From Cesiribacteraceae bacterium YIM B00369 (lineage in GTDB: Bacteria > Bacteroidota > Bacteroidia > Cytophagales > Cyclobacteriaceae), in the NCBI GenBank assembly GCA_017948555.1, contig JAFMYY010000007.1, forward strand, positions 62,001-126,000: 64,000 nucleotides of DNA. The letters are read 5' to 3'. The notes under the pieces were generated by a model. That model made no database searches and was not told where the DNA came from. It saw nothing but the letters and a program-made list of their open reading frames with translations. This document shows, one piece after another, positions 26,992 to 35,038 of this stretch (position 1 is the first letter of the stretch; each line of letters opens with the position of its first letter). Position numbers and translations under genes: made by a program.

Positions 26992-27121
26992 GACTGGTAC
27001 CCGAAATACGGAATTGCAAACCTTACCAATGGCCGGATATCCTGAAAAAGTAATTGCCGGGAAAATAATAGGTCGCACAGGCAGCAAAAGAATAAAGATG
27101 TTTTTTATAAAATAAAAGCGC

Positions 27122-27955
27122 ATGACAGAGAAAGAATTAGCAATAAAGTCTATTGAATACCGACGAAAGATCCTTACCTACATCAGTGGCGCTAATGCAG
27201 GGCATACCGGAGGAAGCTTGTCATGTATTGATATCTTAAACGTACTGTACAATGAGATATTAAACGTCTGCCCTGAAAGTTTCAGCTCTCCTGAGCGGGA
27301 TCGCTATATTCAGAGTAAAGGCCATTCTGTTGAAGCGCTTTATGTGGTTTTAGCCGACAAAGGCTTCTTTCCGGAATCAGATCTAAACACTTTGTGCAAA
27401 TATACTTCCCACTATATTGGCCACCCTACGCGTAAAATCAATGGAATTGAACAAAATACAGGTGCCCTCGGGCATGGCCTTCCAATGAGCGTGGGCACTG
27501 CGCTCGCCGCTAAAATGGATGGCCATAATTACAGAGTCTTTACCCTTTTAGGCGACGGAGAGCTTCCGGAAGGGTCAAACTGGGAGGCAATTTTACTGGC
27601 AGCTCATTATAAACTTGATAATTTATGTGCCGTCCTCGACTACAATTCTTTACAAATTACCGGACCTACCGCAGAGGTTTGTAATATAGACCCTGTAGAC
27701 CAGAAGTTTGAAAGCTTTGGCTGGGCAGTACGCCATGTCGATGGCCATAACCTGAAACAGCTAAAAGAAGCTTTTGAAGAAATGCCCTATACCCGGGGGA
27801 AACCTTCTTTAATAATTGCCCACACCATTAAAGGCAAAGGAGTAAGTTATATGGAAAATGAAATTAAATGGCACCATGGCGTTCCGAATAAACAACAATT
27901 TACACTTGCCATGGAGGAGCTTAATAATGCTTACACAGCATTGCAGCTAGGATAA
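27122..27955 (+). CDS. Transketolase-like protein, N-terminal (TPP-binding) subunit
   Basis: A 277-residue protein equal to the pyrophosphate-binding half of transketolase. Seen here: GANAGHTGGSLSCIDIL (H28), SKGHSVEALYVVLA, HPTRKINGIEQNTGALGHGL, and the TPP/metal motif GDGELPEGSNWEA (GDG at 144-146) with LDYNSLQITG following. The partner half is the next gene, so the active enzyme is a two-gene heterotetramer. Split transketolases act in several dedicated pathways: apulose-4-phosphate transketolase in D-apiose catabolism and sulfofructose transketolase in sulfoglycolysis are known examples. Its place between a sugar isomerase and an ABC importer with an FGGY kinase supports the first. It lies 130 bp after the isomerase stop. 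Confidence 0.93.
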   Translation: MTEKELAIKSIEYRRKILTYISGANAGHTGGSLSCIDILNVLYNEILNVCPESFSSPERDRYIQSKGHSVEALYVVLADKGFFPESDLNTLCKYTSHYIGHPTRKINGIEQNTGALGHGLPMSVGTALAAKMDGHNYRVFTLLGDGELPEGSNWEAILLAAHYKLDNLCAVLDYNSLQITGPTAEVCNIDPVDQKFESFGWAVRHVDGHNLKQLKEAFEEMPYTRGKPSLIIAHTIKGKGVSYMENEIKWHHGVPNKQQFTLAMEELNNAYTALQLG

Positions 27956-27993
27956 GATATTGATCTGATCGTACAACTATAACCAGGAAAGAT

Positions 27994-28965
27994 GTGGATG
28001 CAATCATTGAAAAGGATTTAAAAAAAGAGAAGCCAAATTTAGAAGTATTTTCAAGTACTTTAGAGGACCTTGCCCATTACGATAAAAGTATTATAGTGGT
28101 AACAAGCGATTCCCGTGGCTCGGGTAAACTTGTACCCTTTGGCCGGAAATATCCCCAACAGATAGTAGAAATTGGAATAGCAGAACAAAACCTTGTAGGG
28201 GTTTCGGCAGGGCTGGCTTCTACAGGAAAAAAAGTTTTTACTGTTTCTCCCGCCTGTTTTTTAACAGCAAGATCGCTGGAGCAAATAAAAAATGACGTTG
28301 CTTATTCCGATAATCCGGTAAACCTGATAGGAATAAGTGCCGGTGTAAGTTATGGAGCGCTCGGGACCACTCACCACAGCCTTCATGATTTTGCAGCATT
28401 AAGAGCTATTCATAACATGATTGTAGTAGCTCCGGCCGACAATTGGGAAACTGAGGAAGCTATAAGACTTGCAGCAAGGATAAATCATCCCACCTATATT
28501 CGGTTTGGGAAAAAGCCTATGCCTTTCCTGCAACCGGCTTCTAAGAGCAAATTTGAATTTGGAAAAGGCAGAGTTGTAAAGGAAGGAAAAGACATGGTAA
28601 TTATAGGTACCGGAGAAACTGTATATCCGGCTTTAATAGCTGCTAGGAAGCTTGAAAAAGAGTATAGGATAAATGCAACAGTAGTAAGTATGCACACCAT
28701 TAAGCCATTGGATTATGAATTATTATCGGGCCTGGCCTCAATGAACTGCCCTATTCTAACTGTTGAAGAACATAGTATATATGGAGGACTTGGAGAAGCC
28801 TGCGCATCTTTTTTAATGGAGCAGGGAAATCATAATCCATTTAAATTAATGGGCATTCCGGATGAATATACTGTTACAGGATCTCAACTTGAAATTTTTG
28901 GCCATTATGGTATTTCAGAGGATGGAATTACTAAAAGTGCACTTACCCTGTTAAAGAAAGTGTAA
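27994..28965 (+). CDS. Transketolase-like protein, C-terminal subunit
   Basis: A 323-residue protein with the pyrimidine-binding and C-terminal domains of transketolase. The catalytic glutamate is E64 in VEIGIAEQNLVGVSAGLAS. Other landmarks are SDSRGSGKLVPFGRKYP, GVSYGALGTTHHSLHDFA, VVAPADNWETEEAI and TVEEHSIYGGLGEACA. The start is a GTG (27994) preceded by AGGAAA; nearby ATGs are out of frame. It pairs with the upstream gene, 38 bp away. The complex would move a two-carbon unit from a ketose phosphate to glyceraldehyde-3-phosphate. If the substrate is apulose-4-phosphate, the products are dihydroxyacetone and xylulose-5-phosphate. Confidence 0.93.
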   Translation: MDAIIEKDLKKEKPNLEVFSSTLEDLAHYDKSIIVVTSDSRGSGKLVPFGRKYPQQIVEIGIAEQNLVGVSAGLASTGKKVFTVSPACFLTARSLEQIKNDVAYSDNPVNLIGISAGVSYGALGTTHHSLHDFAALRAIHNMIVVAPADNWETEEAIRLAARINHPTYIRFGKKPMPFLQPASKSKFEFGKGRVVKEGKDMVIIGTGETVYPALIAARKLEKEYRINATVVSMHTIKPLDYELLSGLASMNCPILTVEEHSIYGGLGEACASFLMEQGNHNPFKLMGIPDEYTVTGSQLEIFGHYGISEDGITKSALTLLKKV

Positions 28966-29188
28966 AAGCATTTATGAAAACCATGGAATATTAAATACTG
29001 TCCACCTTTTCTTTTCCCCCTGGTATTTCTGTTTAAGGAAATTTTTATGGCACCGGAAAAAGAACTTAAGTGATGAAAAGGCTAATTTTTTTCAGTATTC
29101 TGACAGATAAGAATATGATGAAAAAAATGGAATTTTCTTCATAGAATTTCTATATTACTTTTTAGAATAAAATTTACTCCAATAAATA

Positions 29189-30145
29189 ATGGGAAGACCA
29201 GTATTTTCATGGGCTATATCCTTCCGGATATTTTTTCTGTTTTTTCTTCTGCTCTCAGGCTGCCGGGAAAAGGCAGGTACTGAAACAAATAGCTCTAAAA
29301 AAGTAGCAGTTATTATATCTACTTTAAATAATCCCTGGTTTGTGGTATTGGCAGAATCAGCAGCAGCAGAAGCCCGTCAGTTAGGGTACGAAACAAAAAT
29401 ATTTGATTCGCAAAATAATACGGCACTGGAAGCCGATCACTTTGAAAATGCAATTGCCTCCGGCTTCCAGGCTGTTCTGTTTAATCCTACCGATGCCAAT
29501 GGATCTGTTTCCAATGTAATGAAAGCAAAAGAAGCTGGCGTACCGGTATTTTGTATGGATAGGGAAGTAAACTCCAATGAGGCTGCTACTTCTCAAATCC
29601 TGTCGGACAGCTATTCAGGTTGTGTAGCCATAGGGAAATACTTTGTGGAGCAAATGGATAAAAAAGGCCGCTATGTGGAAATTCTTGGCCTTGTAGGAGA
29701 TAATAATACCTGGAGCCGGTCTAAAGGATTTCATAGCGTTGTGGACCAGTATCCGGAACTGAAAATGGTGGCTCAACAGAGCGCAGATTTTGACAGAAAT
29801 AAAGCAATGGAAGTGCTGGAATCTGTTTTACAGGCTCAACCGGATATTGATGCAGTATTTTGTGGTAATGATGCTATGGCCATGGGCGCATACCAGGCTT
29901 TAATAGCGGCAGGAAAAGCTGATAAGGTAAAAGTTTTTGGATTCGACGGAGCCACGGAGGTGGTTAGCTCCATTTTTGAGGGAAAAATAAAGGCAACCGG
30001 CATGCAGTTTCCGGTAGTAATGGCTCAGACTGCTGCAAAATACGCTGATGATTATTTGAAAGGTAAGCGTGATTTCCCACAAAAAATGCCGGTAGCAGTA
30101 GAATTGGTTTATGAAGAAAATGTGCAGAATTATCTTGAGGATTAG
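29189..30145 (+). CDS. RbsB-like sugar-binding lipoprotein of an ABC importer
   Basis: A 318-residue type I periplasmic binding protein. The signal ends FLLLSGC, giving a lipid-anchored Cys, unusual for the soluble ribose-binding relatives but common in Bacteroidota. The ligand-binding fold reads VAVIISTLNNPWFVVLAESAAAEA, ETKIFDSQNNTALEADHFENAI, VPVFCMDREVNS, QPDIDAVFCGNDAMAMGAYQAL and VFGFDGATEV. These Asn, Asp and Arg positions match the pentose/ribose-binding subfamily, so a monosaccharide such as a pentose is likely. It is the first gene of the transport block (SBP, DUF2291, ATPase, permease). The 223-bp gap before it may hold a secondary promoter, but none is clear. Confidence 0.92.
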   Translation: MGRPVFSWAISFRIFFLFFLLLSGCREKAGTETNSSKKVAVIISTLNNPWFVVLAESAAAEARQLGYETKIFDSQNNTALEADHFENAIASGFQAVLFNPTDANGSVSNVMKAKEAGVPVFCMDREVNSNEAATSQILSDSYSGCVAIGKYFVEQMDKKGRYVEILGLVGDNNTWSRSKGFHSVVDQYPELKMVAQQSADFDRNKAMEVLESVLQAQPDIDAVFCGNDAMAMGAYQALIAAGKADKVKVFGFDGATEVVSSIFEGKIKATGMQFPVVMAQTAAKYADDYLKGKRDFPQKMPVAVELVYEENVQNYLED

Positions 30146-30274
30146 TAAAGCCCATATTTTCTGAATTTACCTTGTCTTAACTTTCTTTGGATAAGATTAC
30201 TACCTGCATTGGATTTCAGCTCCGGCAGAGTAATAAGTATAAGTGGTTCTACATGTAATTATTAGATTAAAAGA

Positions 30275-30919
30275 ATGCTAAAGAAAAGATCTAAACATAT
30301 CATTTCTGTAATAGTAGTCCTCTTTTTAGGCTATAATTCTGTACATATCCAAAGCTACCAGGATGTTCAGGCTGCCGTTACAGAAGAAGGTTTTAACGCG
30401 CAATCTTTTGCCGGCACTTTCTGGACTGAAAAAATAATGCCTTCCACAGAAAGAGCTGTTGAGATAGACAAGCTTTATTCTTTACTTCAAACAGAAAAAG
30501 AACAAACGTTTGAAAAGCATTCAAATGCCCTGGGGATAGGCAACCTAAGGTATTTTCTGATACAGGGACAAGGTGAAATTATAGATTTAAATGAAGATGT
30601 TGCCACTTTACTGATCAAAAACACGGATGACGCAGAAGCAATTCAGGTGGAAATAGCTTTAGAATATGTGTATGGAAATGCTGTAAGAGATGCTTTGGGA
30701 GTTTTAGCGTTGGAAGATTTTAACAATACCATGGACCTTAATAAGGTGTCGGAAGAAATAAATAAAAAGATCAGGAGCGAAATAACCACTCCTTTCAGAA
30801 GCCAGGCAAAAAAAGGAGACATAGTAGCATTTACCGGTGCAATAGAATTGAACAAAGAATATCTTAACCTGAAAAATGTTGAGGTAATTCCCATTGTACT
30901 GAAGATTGTAGAAAAGTAA
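30275..30919 (+). CDS. DUF2291 family protein of sugar ABC loci
   Basis: A 214-residue protein with one N-terminal membrane segment (IISVIVVLFLGYNS), so probably anchored in the cytoplasmic membrane facing the periplasm. The rest fits the DUF2291 family as I recall it: FNAQSFAGTFWTEKIMPSTERAVEI, LGIGNLRYFLIQGQGEI, EIALEYVYGNAVRDALGVL, FNNTMDLNKVSEEIN and KGDIVAFTGAIELN. This family is regularly found between the binding protein and ATPase of RbsABC-like importers; its function is not established to my knowledge. Gene order here (SBP, DUF2291, ATPase, permease, kinase) follows that pattern. A helper role in substrate capture or transporter assembly is a guess. Confidence 0.8.
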   Translation: MLKKRSKHIISVIVVLFLGYNSVHIQSYQDVQAAVTEEGFNAQSFAGTFWTEKIMPSTERAVEIDKLYSLLQTEKEQTFEKHSNALGIGNLRYFLIQGQGEIIDLNEDVATLLIKNTDDAEAIQVEIALEYVYGNAVRDALGVLALEDFNNTMDLNKVSEEINKKIRSEITTPFRSQAKKGDIVAFTGAIELNKEYLNLKNVEVIPIVLKIVEK

Positions 30920-30955
30920 TTTTTAAGATTTACCAGACTCTCAAAATTTTTATTT

Positions 30956-32461
30956 GTGCTAATTGCAGAAAACATTACTAAACAATTTTCAGGAGTAAAA
31001 GCACTGGATAATGTGTGCCTGGAATTGCATGCAGGAAAGTGCAATGCAATCGTTGGCGAAAATGGTGCTGGTAAATCCACCCTCATGAAGATTCTGTCCG
31101 GGGTTTATCCTGATTTTGAAGGCCGGATAATTTATAAAGGAAAACAGGTTCAGTTCTCAAATCCGAAAGAAGCCCAGGACTGTGGTATCGCAATCATCCA
31201 CCAGGAACTCAATCTTATCCCTTACCTGAGTATAAGTGAAAATATATTTTTAGGTCGCGAAATTACCACGCAATGGGGCGGACTTGACATTAAACAAATG
31301 AGGGAAAGAACCAGAGGGCTCCTCCAAAAACTGAAATTAAATGTACCACCTGATACCCCGGTACACCAACTGAAGGTAGGCCAGCAGCAGGTGGTTGAAA
31401 TTGCCAAGGCGCTGTTAATTGATTCTGAAGTAATTATTATGGATGAACCTACTTCTGCTATCAGCGAAAGCGAAGTGGAAGTTCTTTTTGAGATCATTAA
31501 AAGCCTTAAGCAGGAAAACAAAACCATTGTTTACATTTCTCATAAACTGGACGAGCTTTTTAAAATAGCCGATCGTTTTATTGTACTGCGCGACGGCAGG
31601 TGCATTGAATCGGGTGACATGCCGGGGATGCAACATGACGATTTAATCCGGAAAATGGTTGGCAGAGAAATAAAGATAATCCGGAAGCATGTCAGTAACA
31701 ATTGTAACGAAGCGCTTTTAACCGTTCAGGACATTTCCTTAAAACACCCTGCCAGATCGGGAGAAAACCTCCTGAAAAATATTTCTTTCTGCCTCAGCCA
31801 TGGTGAAATTATTGGAATATTCGGTTTAATGGGATCCGGCAGGACAGAACTAATGGAAACATTATTTGGCCTGAACGCACGCACATTCAGTGGCAGAATT
31901 TCTATAGATAATGAAGAAATTATTATAAAAACCCCCTTAGATGCAATTAAGGCAGGAATTGCACTGGTGCCGGAAGATCGTAAAAAAGATGGCCTTGTTC
32001 TTGGCATGGATGTTAAACAGAATATAAGCCTGCCTGTACTCAACAATGTTGAAAGTATGGGTTTTCTCAGCAACAGCAAGGAGGAAACTCTGGCAGAAGA
32101 TTACATTGAAAAATTAAGGATTAAAACATCCTCAGATACACAAAAGGTAAAAAACCTTAGCGGCGGTAATCAGCAAAAAATTGTACTTGCAAAATGGCTG
32201 GCTACAAAACCAAAAATTCTGATGCTGGATGAACCGACCCGTGGTATTGACATCAATGCAAAGAATGAAATTTATAAGCTGATACAGAGCTTAGCTGATG
32301 CAGGATTGGGAATTATTGTGGTTTCTTCAGAATTGCCTGAAATTTTAGCAATCTCCGACAGGATACTGGTTATGGCCGAAGGTGCTCTTACTGCTGAGTT
32401 CCCTGCAAATGAAGCCACCGAAGATATGATACTGAAAGCTGCCATCCCTAAAACTATATAA
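30956..32461 (+). CDS. RbsA-like sugar ABC transporter ATPase (two nucleotide-binding domains)
   Basis: A 501-residue double ATPase of the CUT2 family. The first half is complete: Walker A GENGAGKSTLMKIL, signature-like HQLKVGQQQVVEIAKAL, Walker B VIIMDEPTSA. The second half has the degenerate P-loop GLMGSGRTELMETLFG usual in RbsA/MglA, with canonical NLSGGNQQKIVLAKWL and ILMLDEPTRGID. The start is a GTG codon at 30956, as no in-frame ATG precedes the conserved LIAENITKQFSGVKAL. It drives import of the monosaccharide captured by the lipoprotein encoded at 29189. Next gene: permease, 11 bp downstream. Confidence 0.95.
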   Translation: MLIAENITKQFSGVKALDNVCLELHAGKCNAIVGENGAGKSTLMKILSGVYPDFEGRIIYKGKQVQFSNPKEAQDCGIAIIHQELNLIPYLSISENIFLGREITTQWGGLDIKQMRERTRGLLQKLKLNVPPDTPVHQLKVGQQQVVEIAKALLIDSEVIIMDEPTSAISESEVEVLFEIIKSLKQENKTIVYISHKLDELFKIADRFIVLRDGRCIESGDMPGMQHDDLIRKMVGREIKIIRKHVSNNCNEALLTVQDISLKHPARSGENLLKNISFCLSHGEIIGIFGLMGSGRTELMETLFGLNARTFSGRISIDNEEIIIKTPLDAIKAGIALVPEDRKKDGLVLGMDVKQNISLPVLNNVESMGFLSNSKEETLAEDYIEKLRIKTSSDTQKVKNLSGGNQQKIVLAKWLATKPKILMLDEPTRGIDINAKNEIYKLIQSLADAGLGIIVVSSELPEILAISDRILVMAEGALTAEFPANEATEDMILKAAIPKTI

Positions 32462-32472
32462 TTAAAGCCGCT

Positions 32473-33513
32473 ATGAGTTCAAAAGTTTATATAGAGGATC
32501 AAAAAATCAAACCCAACTCCCCTTATAGTCCGCCGGAGATTACAAATCCAAAACAATACCGTACTTATATTGCTAAATTTCAGTCCCTGATTGCCCTTAT
32601 TGTACTTTGTATGGCAATTGGCCTGCTTTCGGATAATTTTTTTACCGTAACTAACGGCTGGAATGTAATGCGGCAGATCTCGGTTAATGTTTGCATATCT
32701 GTAGGGATGACACTCGTGGTTTTAACAGGTGGAATAGATCTTTCTGTAGGTTCCATTCTTGCCCTGGCAGGAGCTATCGCTGCAGGTTTGCTGAAATTTG
32801 GAATTGGAATATCCTCACTTGATCTCTACATTGGTTTTACACTTTTAGGTGGTATTCTGGCCGGGGTGCTGACCGGTACCTTACTGGGTACATTTAACGG
32901 CTGGACCATTACAAAATTTAATGTTCCTCCTTTTGTGGCTACTCTTGCCATGCTTACAATTGCCAGAGGCTTAACGATGCTTTGGACTGAGGGATTCCCC
33001 ATTTCCGGATTGGGTGAAAATTTTTCTTTCCTGGGTTCGGGCTGGTTTCTTGGCATTCCATTGCCTGTCTGGATATCAGGAGTTATTGTTATAGCAGCCA
33101 TGATTATGACAAATAAAACCAGGTTGGGCCGCTATATTTATGCTATTGGAGGCAATGAAAGTGCAGCAAGGCTATCGGGAATTAACATTCACAAAATTAA
33201 AATAATTGTATATGCCATTGCCGGTGCGCTGGCAGCGGTGGGTGGCCTAATTGTTACATCCCGTTTAAATTCAGCCCAACCAAACGCCGGCATTAGCTAC
33301 GAACTGGATGCAATAGCAGCGGTGGTAATTGGAGGCACTTCCCTTTCTGGTGGCAGAGGAACTATTTCGGGCACTGTTCTGGGTGCTGTCATTATTGGTG
33401 TTCTCAACAATGGTTTGGTTCTCCTCGATGTATCTCCTTTCTGGCAGCAGGTAGTAAAAGGAGTAGTAATTTTACTTGCTGTAATTGTCGATAAATCTAA
33501 CTCTAAAAATTAA
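32473..33513 (+). CDS. RbsC-like sugar ABC transporter permease
   Basis: A 346-residue integral membrane protein of the CUT2 permease family with about nine membrane segments, including LIALIVLCMAIGLLS, SVGMTLVVLTGGIDLSVGS, GWTITKFNVPPFVATLAML and VVKGVVILLAVIV. The cytoplasmic coupling loop GGNESAARLSGINIHKIK is present, as is the conserved GISYELDAIAAVVIGGTSLS region. It forms a homodimeric channel with the RbsA-like ATPase. The N-terminal 35 residues are polar and longer than in typical RbsC. It lies 8 bp before the kinase gene, indicating tight co-expression of uptake and phosphorylation. Confidence 0.95.
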   Translation: MSSKVYIEDQKIKPNSPYSPPEITNPKQYRTYIAKFQSLIALIVLCMAIGLLSDNFFTVTNGWNVMRQISVNVCISVGMTLVVLTGGIDLSVGSILALAGAIAAGLLKFGIGISSLDLYIGFTLLGGILAGVLTGTLLGTFNGWTITKFNVPPFVATLAMLTIARGLTMLWTEGFPISGLGENFSFLGSGWFLGIPLPVWISGVIVIAAMIMTNKTRLGRYIYAIGGNESAARLSGINIHKIKIIVYAIAGALAAVGGLIVTSRLNSAQPNAGISYELDAIAAVVIGGTSLSGGRGTISGTVLGAVIIGVLNNGLVLLDVSPFWQQVVKGVVILLAVIVDKSNSKN

Positions 33514-33521
33514 TAGTCCCT

Positions 33522-35009
33522 ATGGAGCGTTATATTCTTGCTATTGACCAGGGAACCAGCAGTACAAAAACAATTATATTTGACAGTAATGGAACTGTAG
33601 TGGCCAGAGCTTCTGAACCGCTGAAAACACACTATGGAAAAGAGGGTTTTGTAGAGCAGGATCCTGAAGAAATTTACAGGAATGTTATAGCTTCCATTTC
33701 CAAATGCATTCATACTTTTAAGAACCAGGGAGGTAATGTAACTAATATTCAGGTAAGCGGGATATCAAACCAGCGGGAAACTTTTGTTATATGGGATAAA
33801 GATGGTAAACCTTTATACAATGCCATTGTCTGGCAATGCAAACGCTCTGTAGATATATGCCACAGGCTTACTAAAAACGGACTTCAGGACACTATTAAGA
33901 AAAAGACAGGACTGATTATAGATCCTTATTTTTCAGGTTCGAAGCTTGTCTGGCTTTATGAAAATGAACCTCACATCCGGCAGGCAATTAAAAACGGGGA
34001 AGCTTATTTTGGAACTATCGATACATGGCTCCTGTACAAATTAACCGATGGACAACAATATTTAACTGATTACACTAATGCCTCCCGCACCTTATTCTTC
34101 AACCTGCAGGAATTGCAGTGGGATAAAGAATTAATAAGCCTGCTTGGCCTTTCCGGAATCAGGCTGCCAGGGGTCAGGCCATCCTCCTTCCACTTTGGCC
34201 AGACAGATTTCAATGGTATCTTAGATCGGCCCATTTCTGTCTCCGGCATGATTGGCGATTCCCATGCTGCTGCCTTTGGAGAAGGATGTTTCTCTCCCGG
34301 CACTGCCAAAGCTACCCTTGGAACCGGTTGCTCTATTCTGATGAACATTGGGCAAACGATAAAAGAATCGGAAAAAGGAATGGTAACTACTGTTTGCTGG
34401 AGCACCGAAAACAGAGTGGATTATGCTTTAGAGGGTGTAATTGTAACCTGCGGCGGCACTATTGAATGGCTGAAGAACGAGCTTGAGTTATTTGTTGAAA
34501 GTTCCGCAACAGAGGCCATGGCTACATCGGTACCCGATAATAATGGTGTGTACCTTATACCGGCATTCAGCGGCCTTGGAGCTCCCCACTGGAATATGAG
34601 CCGGAAAGGATCTATTGTTGGTTTAACTTTCGGAAGCAATAAAAGTCATATTGTGCGGGCTGCCCTCGAAAGTATTCCTTACCAGATAAAAGATGTAATC
34701 GCTGCCATGGAGCAGGATACATTTATAGAGCTACAGGAATTAATGGTCGATGGAGGAATTACTTCAAACCAGTTCATCCTTGAATTTTTAGCCGATCTTC
34801 TTGAAAAACCGGTAGTAAACATTGGCTTATCAGATGTTTCAGCTTTTGGTGCTGCCGGTCTTGCAGGCCTGAAGGCCGGTATTTTTCGCGACCTCGATCA
34901 TTTCAAAAGTTTACAGCAAAACCAGCGTTCCGTTCACCCCGGTAATAACAGGCTGGAGGTAAAGAAATATTACAAAGGCTGGCAAAAAGCTGTACAGGCT
35001 GCTGTCTGA
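33522..35009 (+). CDS. FGGY-family sugar kinase (glycerol kinase-like)
   Basis: A 495-residue FGGY carbohydrate kinase. The N-terminal phosphate-binding loop AIDQGTSSTKTIIFD, the substrate region GISNQRETFVIWDKDG with NAIVWQCKRS, and FGTIDTWLLYKLTDG are all glycerol-kinase-like; GDSHAAAFGEGCFSPGTAKAT and the C-terminal VDGGITSNQFILEFLADLL are typical ATPase-core motifs. Real glycerol kinase is usually paired with GlpF/GlpD, absent here. The gene closes the isomerase/transketolase/ABC operon, so the natural substrate is probably a ketose made by the isomerase; apulose is a good candidate and xylulose or ribulose are alternatives. Only 29 bp separate its stop from the convergent DUF5703 gene, with no clear terminator hairpin. 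Confidence 0.88.
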   Translation: MERYILAIDQGTSSTKTIIFDSNGTVVARASEPLKTHYGKEGFVEQDPEEIYRNVIASISKCIHTFKNQGGNVTNIQVSGISNQRETFVIWDKDGKPLYNAIVWQCKRSVDICHRLTKNGLQDTIKKKTGLIIDPYFSGSKLVWLYENEPHIRQAIKNGEAYFGTIDTWLLYKLTDGQQYLTDYTNASRTLFFNLQELQWDKELISLLGLSGIRLPGVRPSSFHFGQTDFNGILDRPISVSGMIGDSHAAAFGEGCFSPGTAKATLGTGCSILMNIGQTIKESEKGMVTTVCWSTENRVDYALEGVIVTCGGTIEWLKNELELFVESSATEAMATSVPDNNGVYLIPAFSGLGAPHWNMSRKGSIVGLTFGSNKSHIVRAALESIPYQIKDVIAAMEQDTFIELQELMVDGGITSNQFILEFLADLLEKPVVNIGLSDVSAFGAAGLAGLKAGIFRDLDHFKSLQQNQRSVHPGNNRLEVKKYYKGWQKAVQAAV

Positions 35010-35038
35010 TTATGATATTTCAGACTACCCTAAGTTAT

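Noticed and set aside
25579-28965. Sulfoquinovose (sulfo-transketolase) pathway, since it also uses an isomerase and split transketolase
   Set aside because: No sulfoquinovosidase, sulfoerythrose isomerase, reductase or sulfonate exporter is present, and an FGGY kinase is. Kept only as an alternative.
33522-35009. True glycerol kinase
   Set aside because: Motifs are glycerol-kinase-like, but no glycerol facilitator or dehydrogenase is nearby and the gene is embedded in a sugar-isomerase operon.
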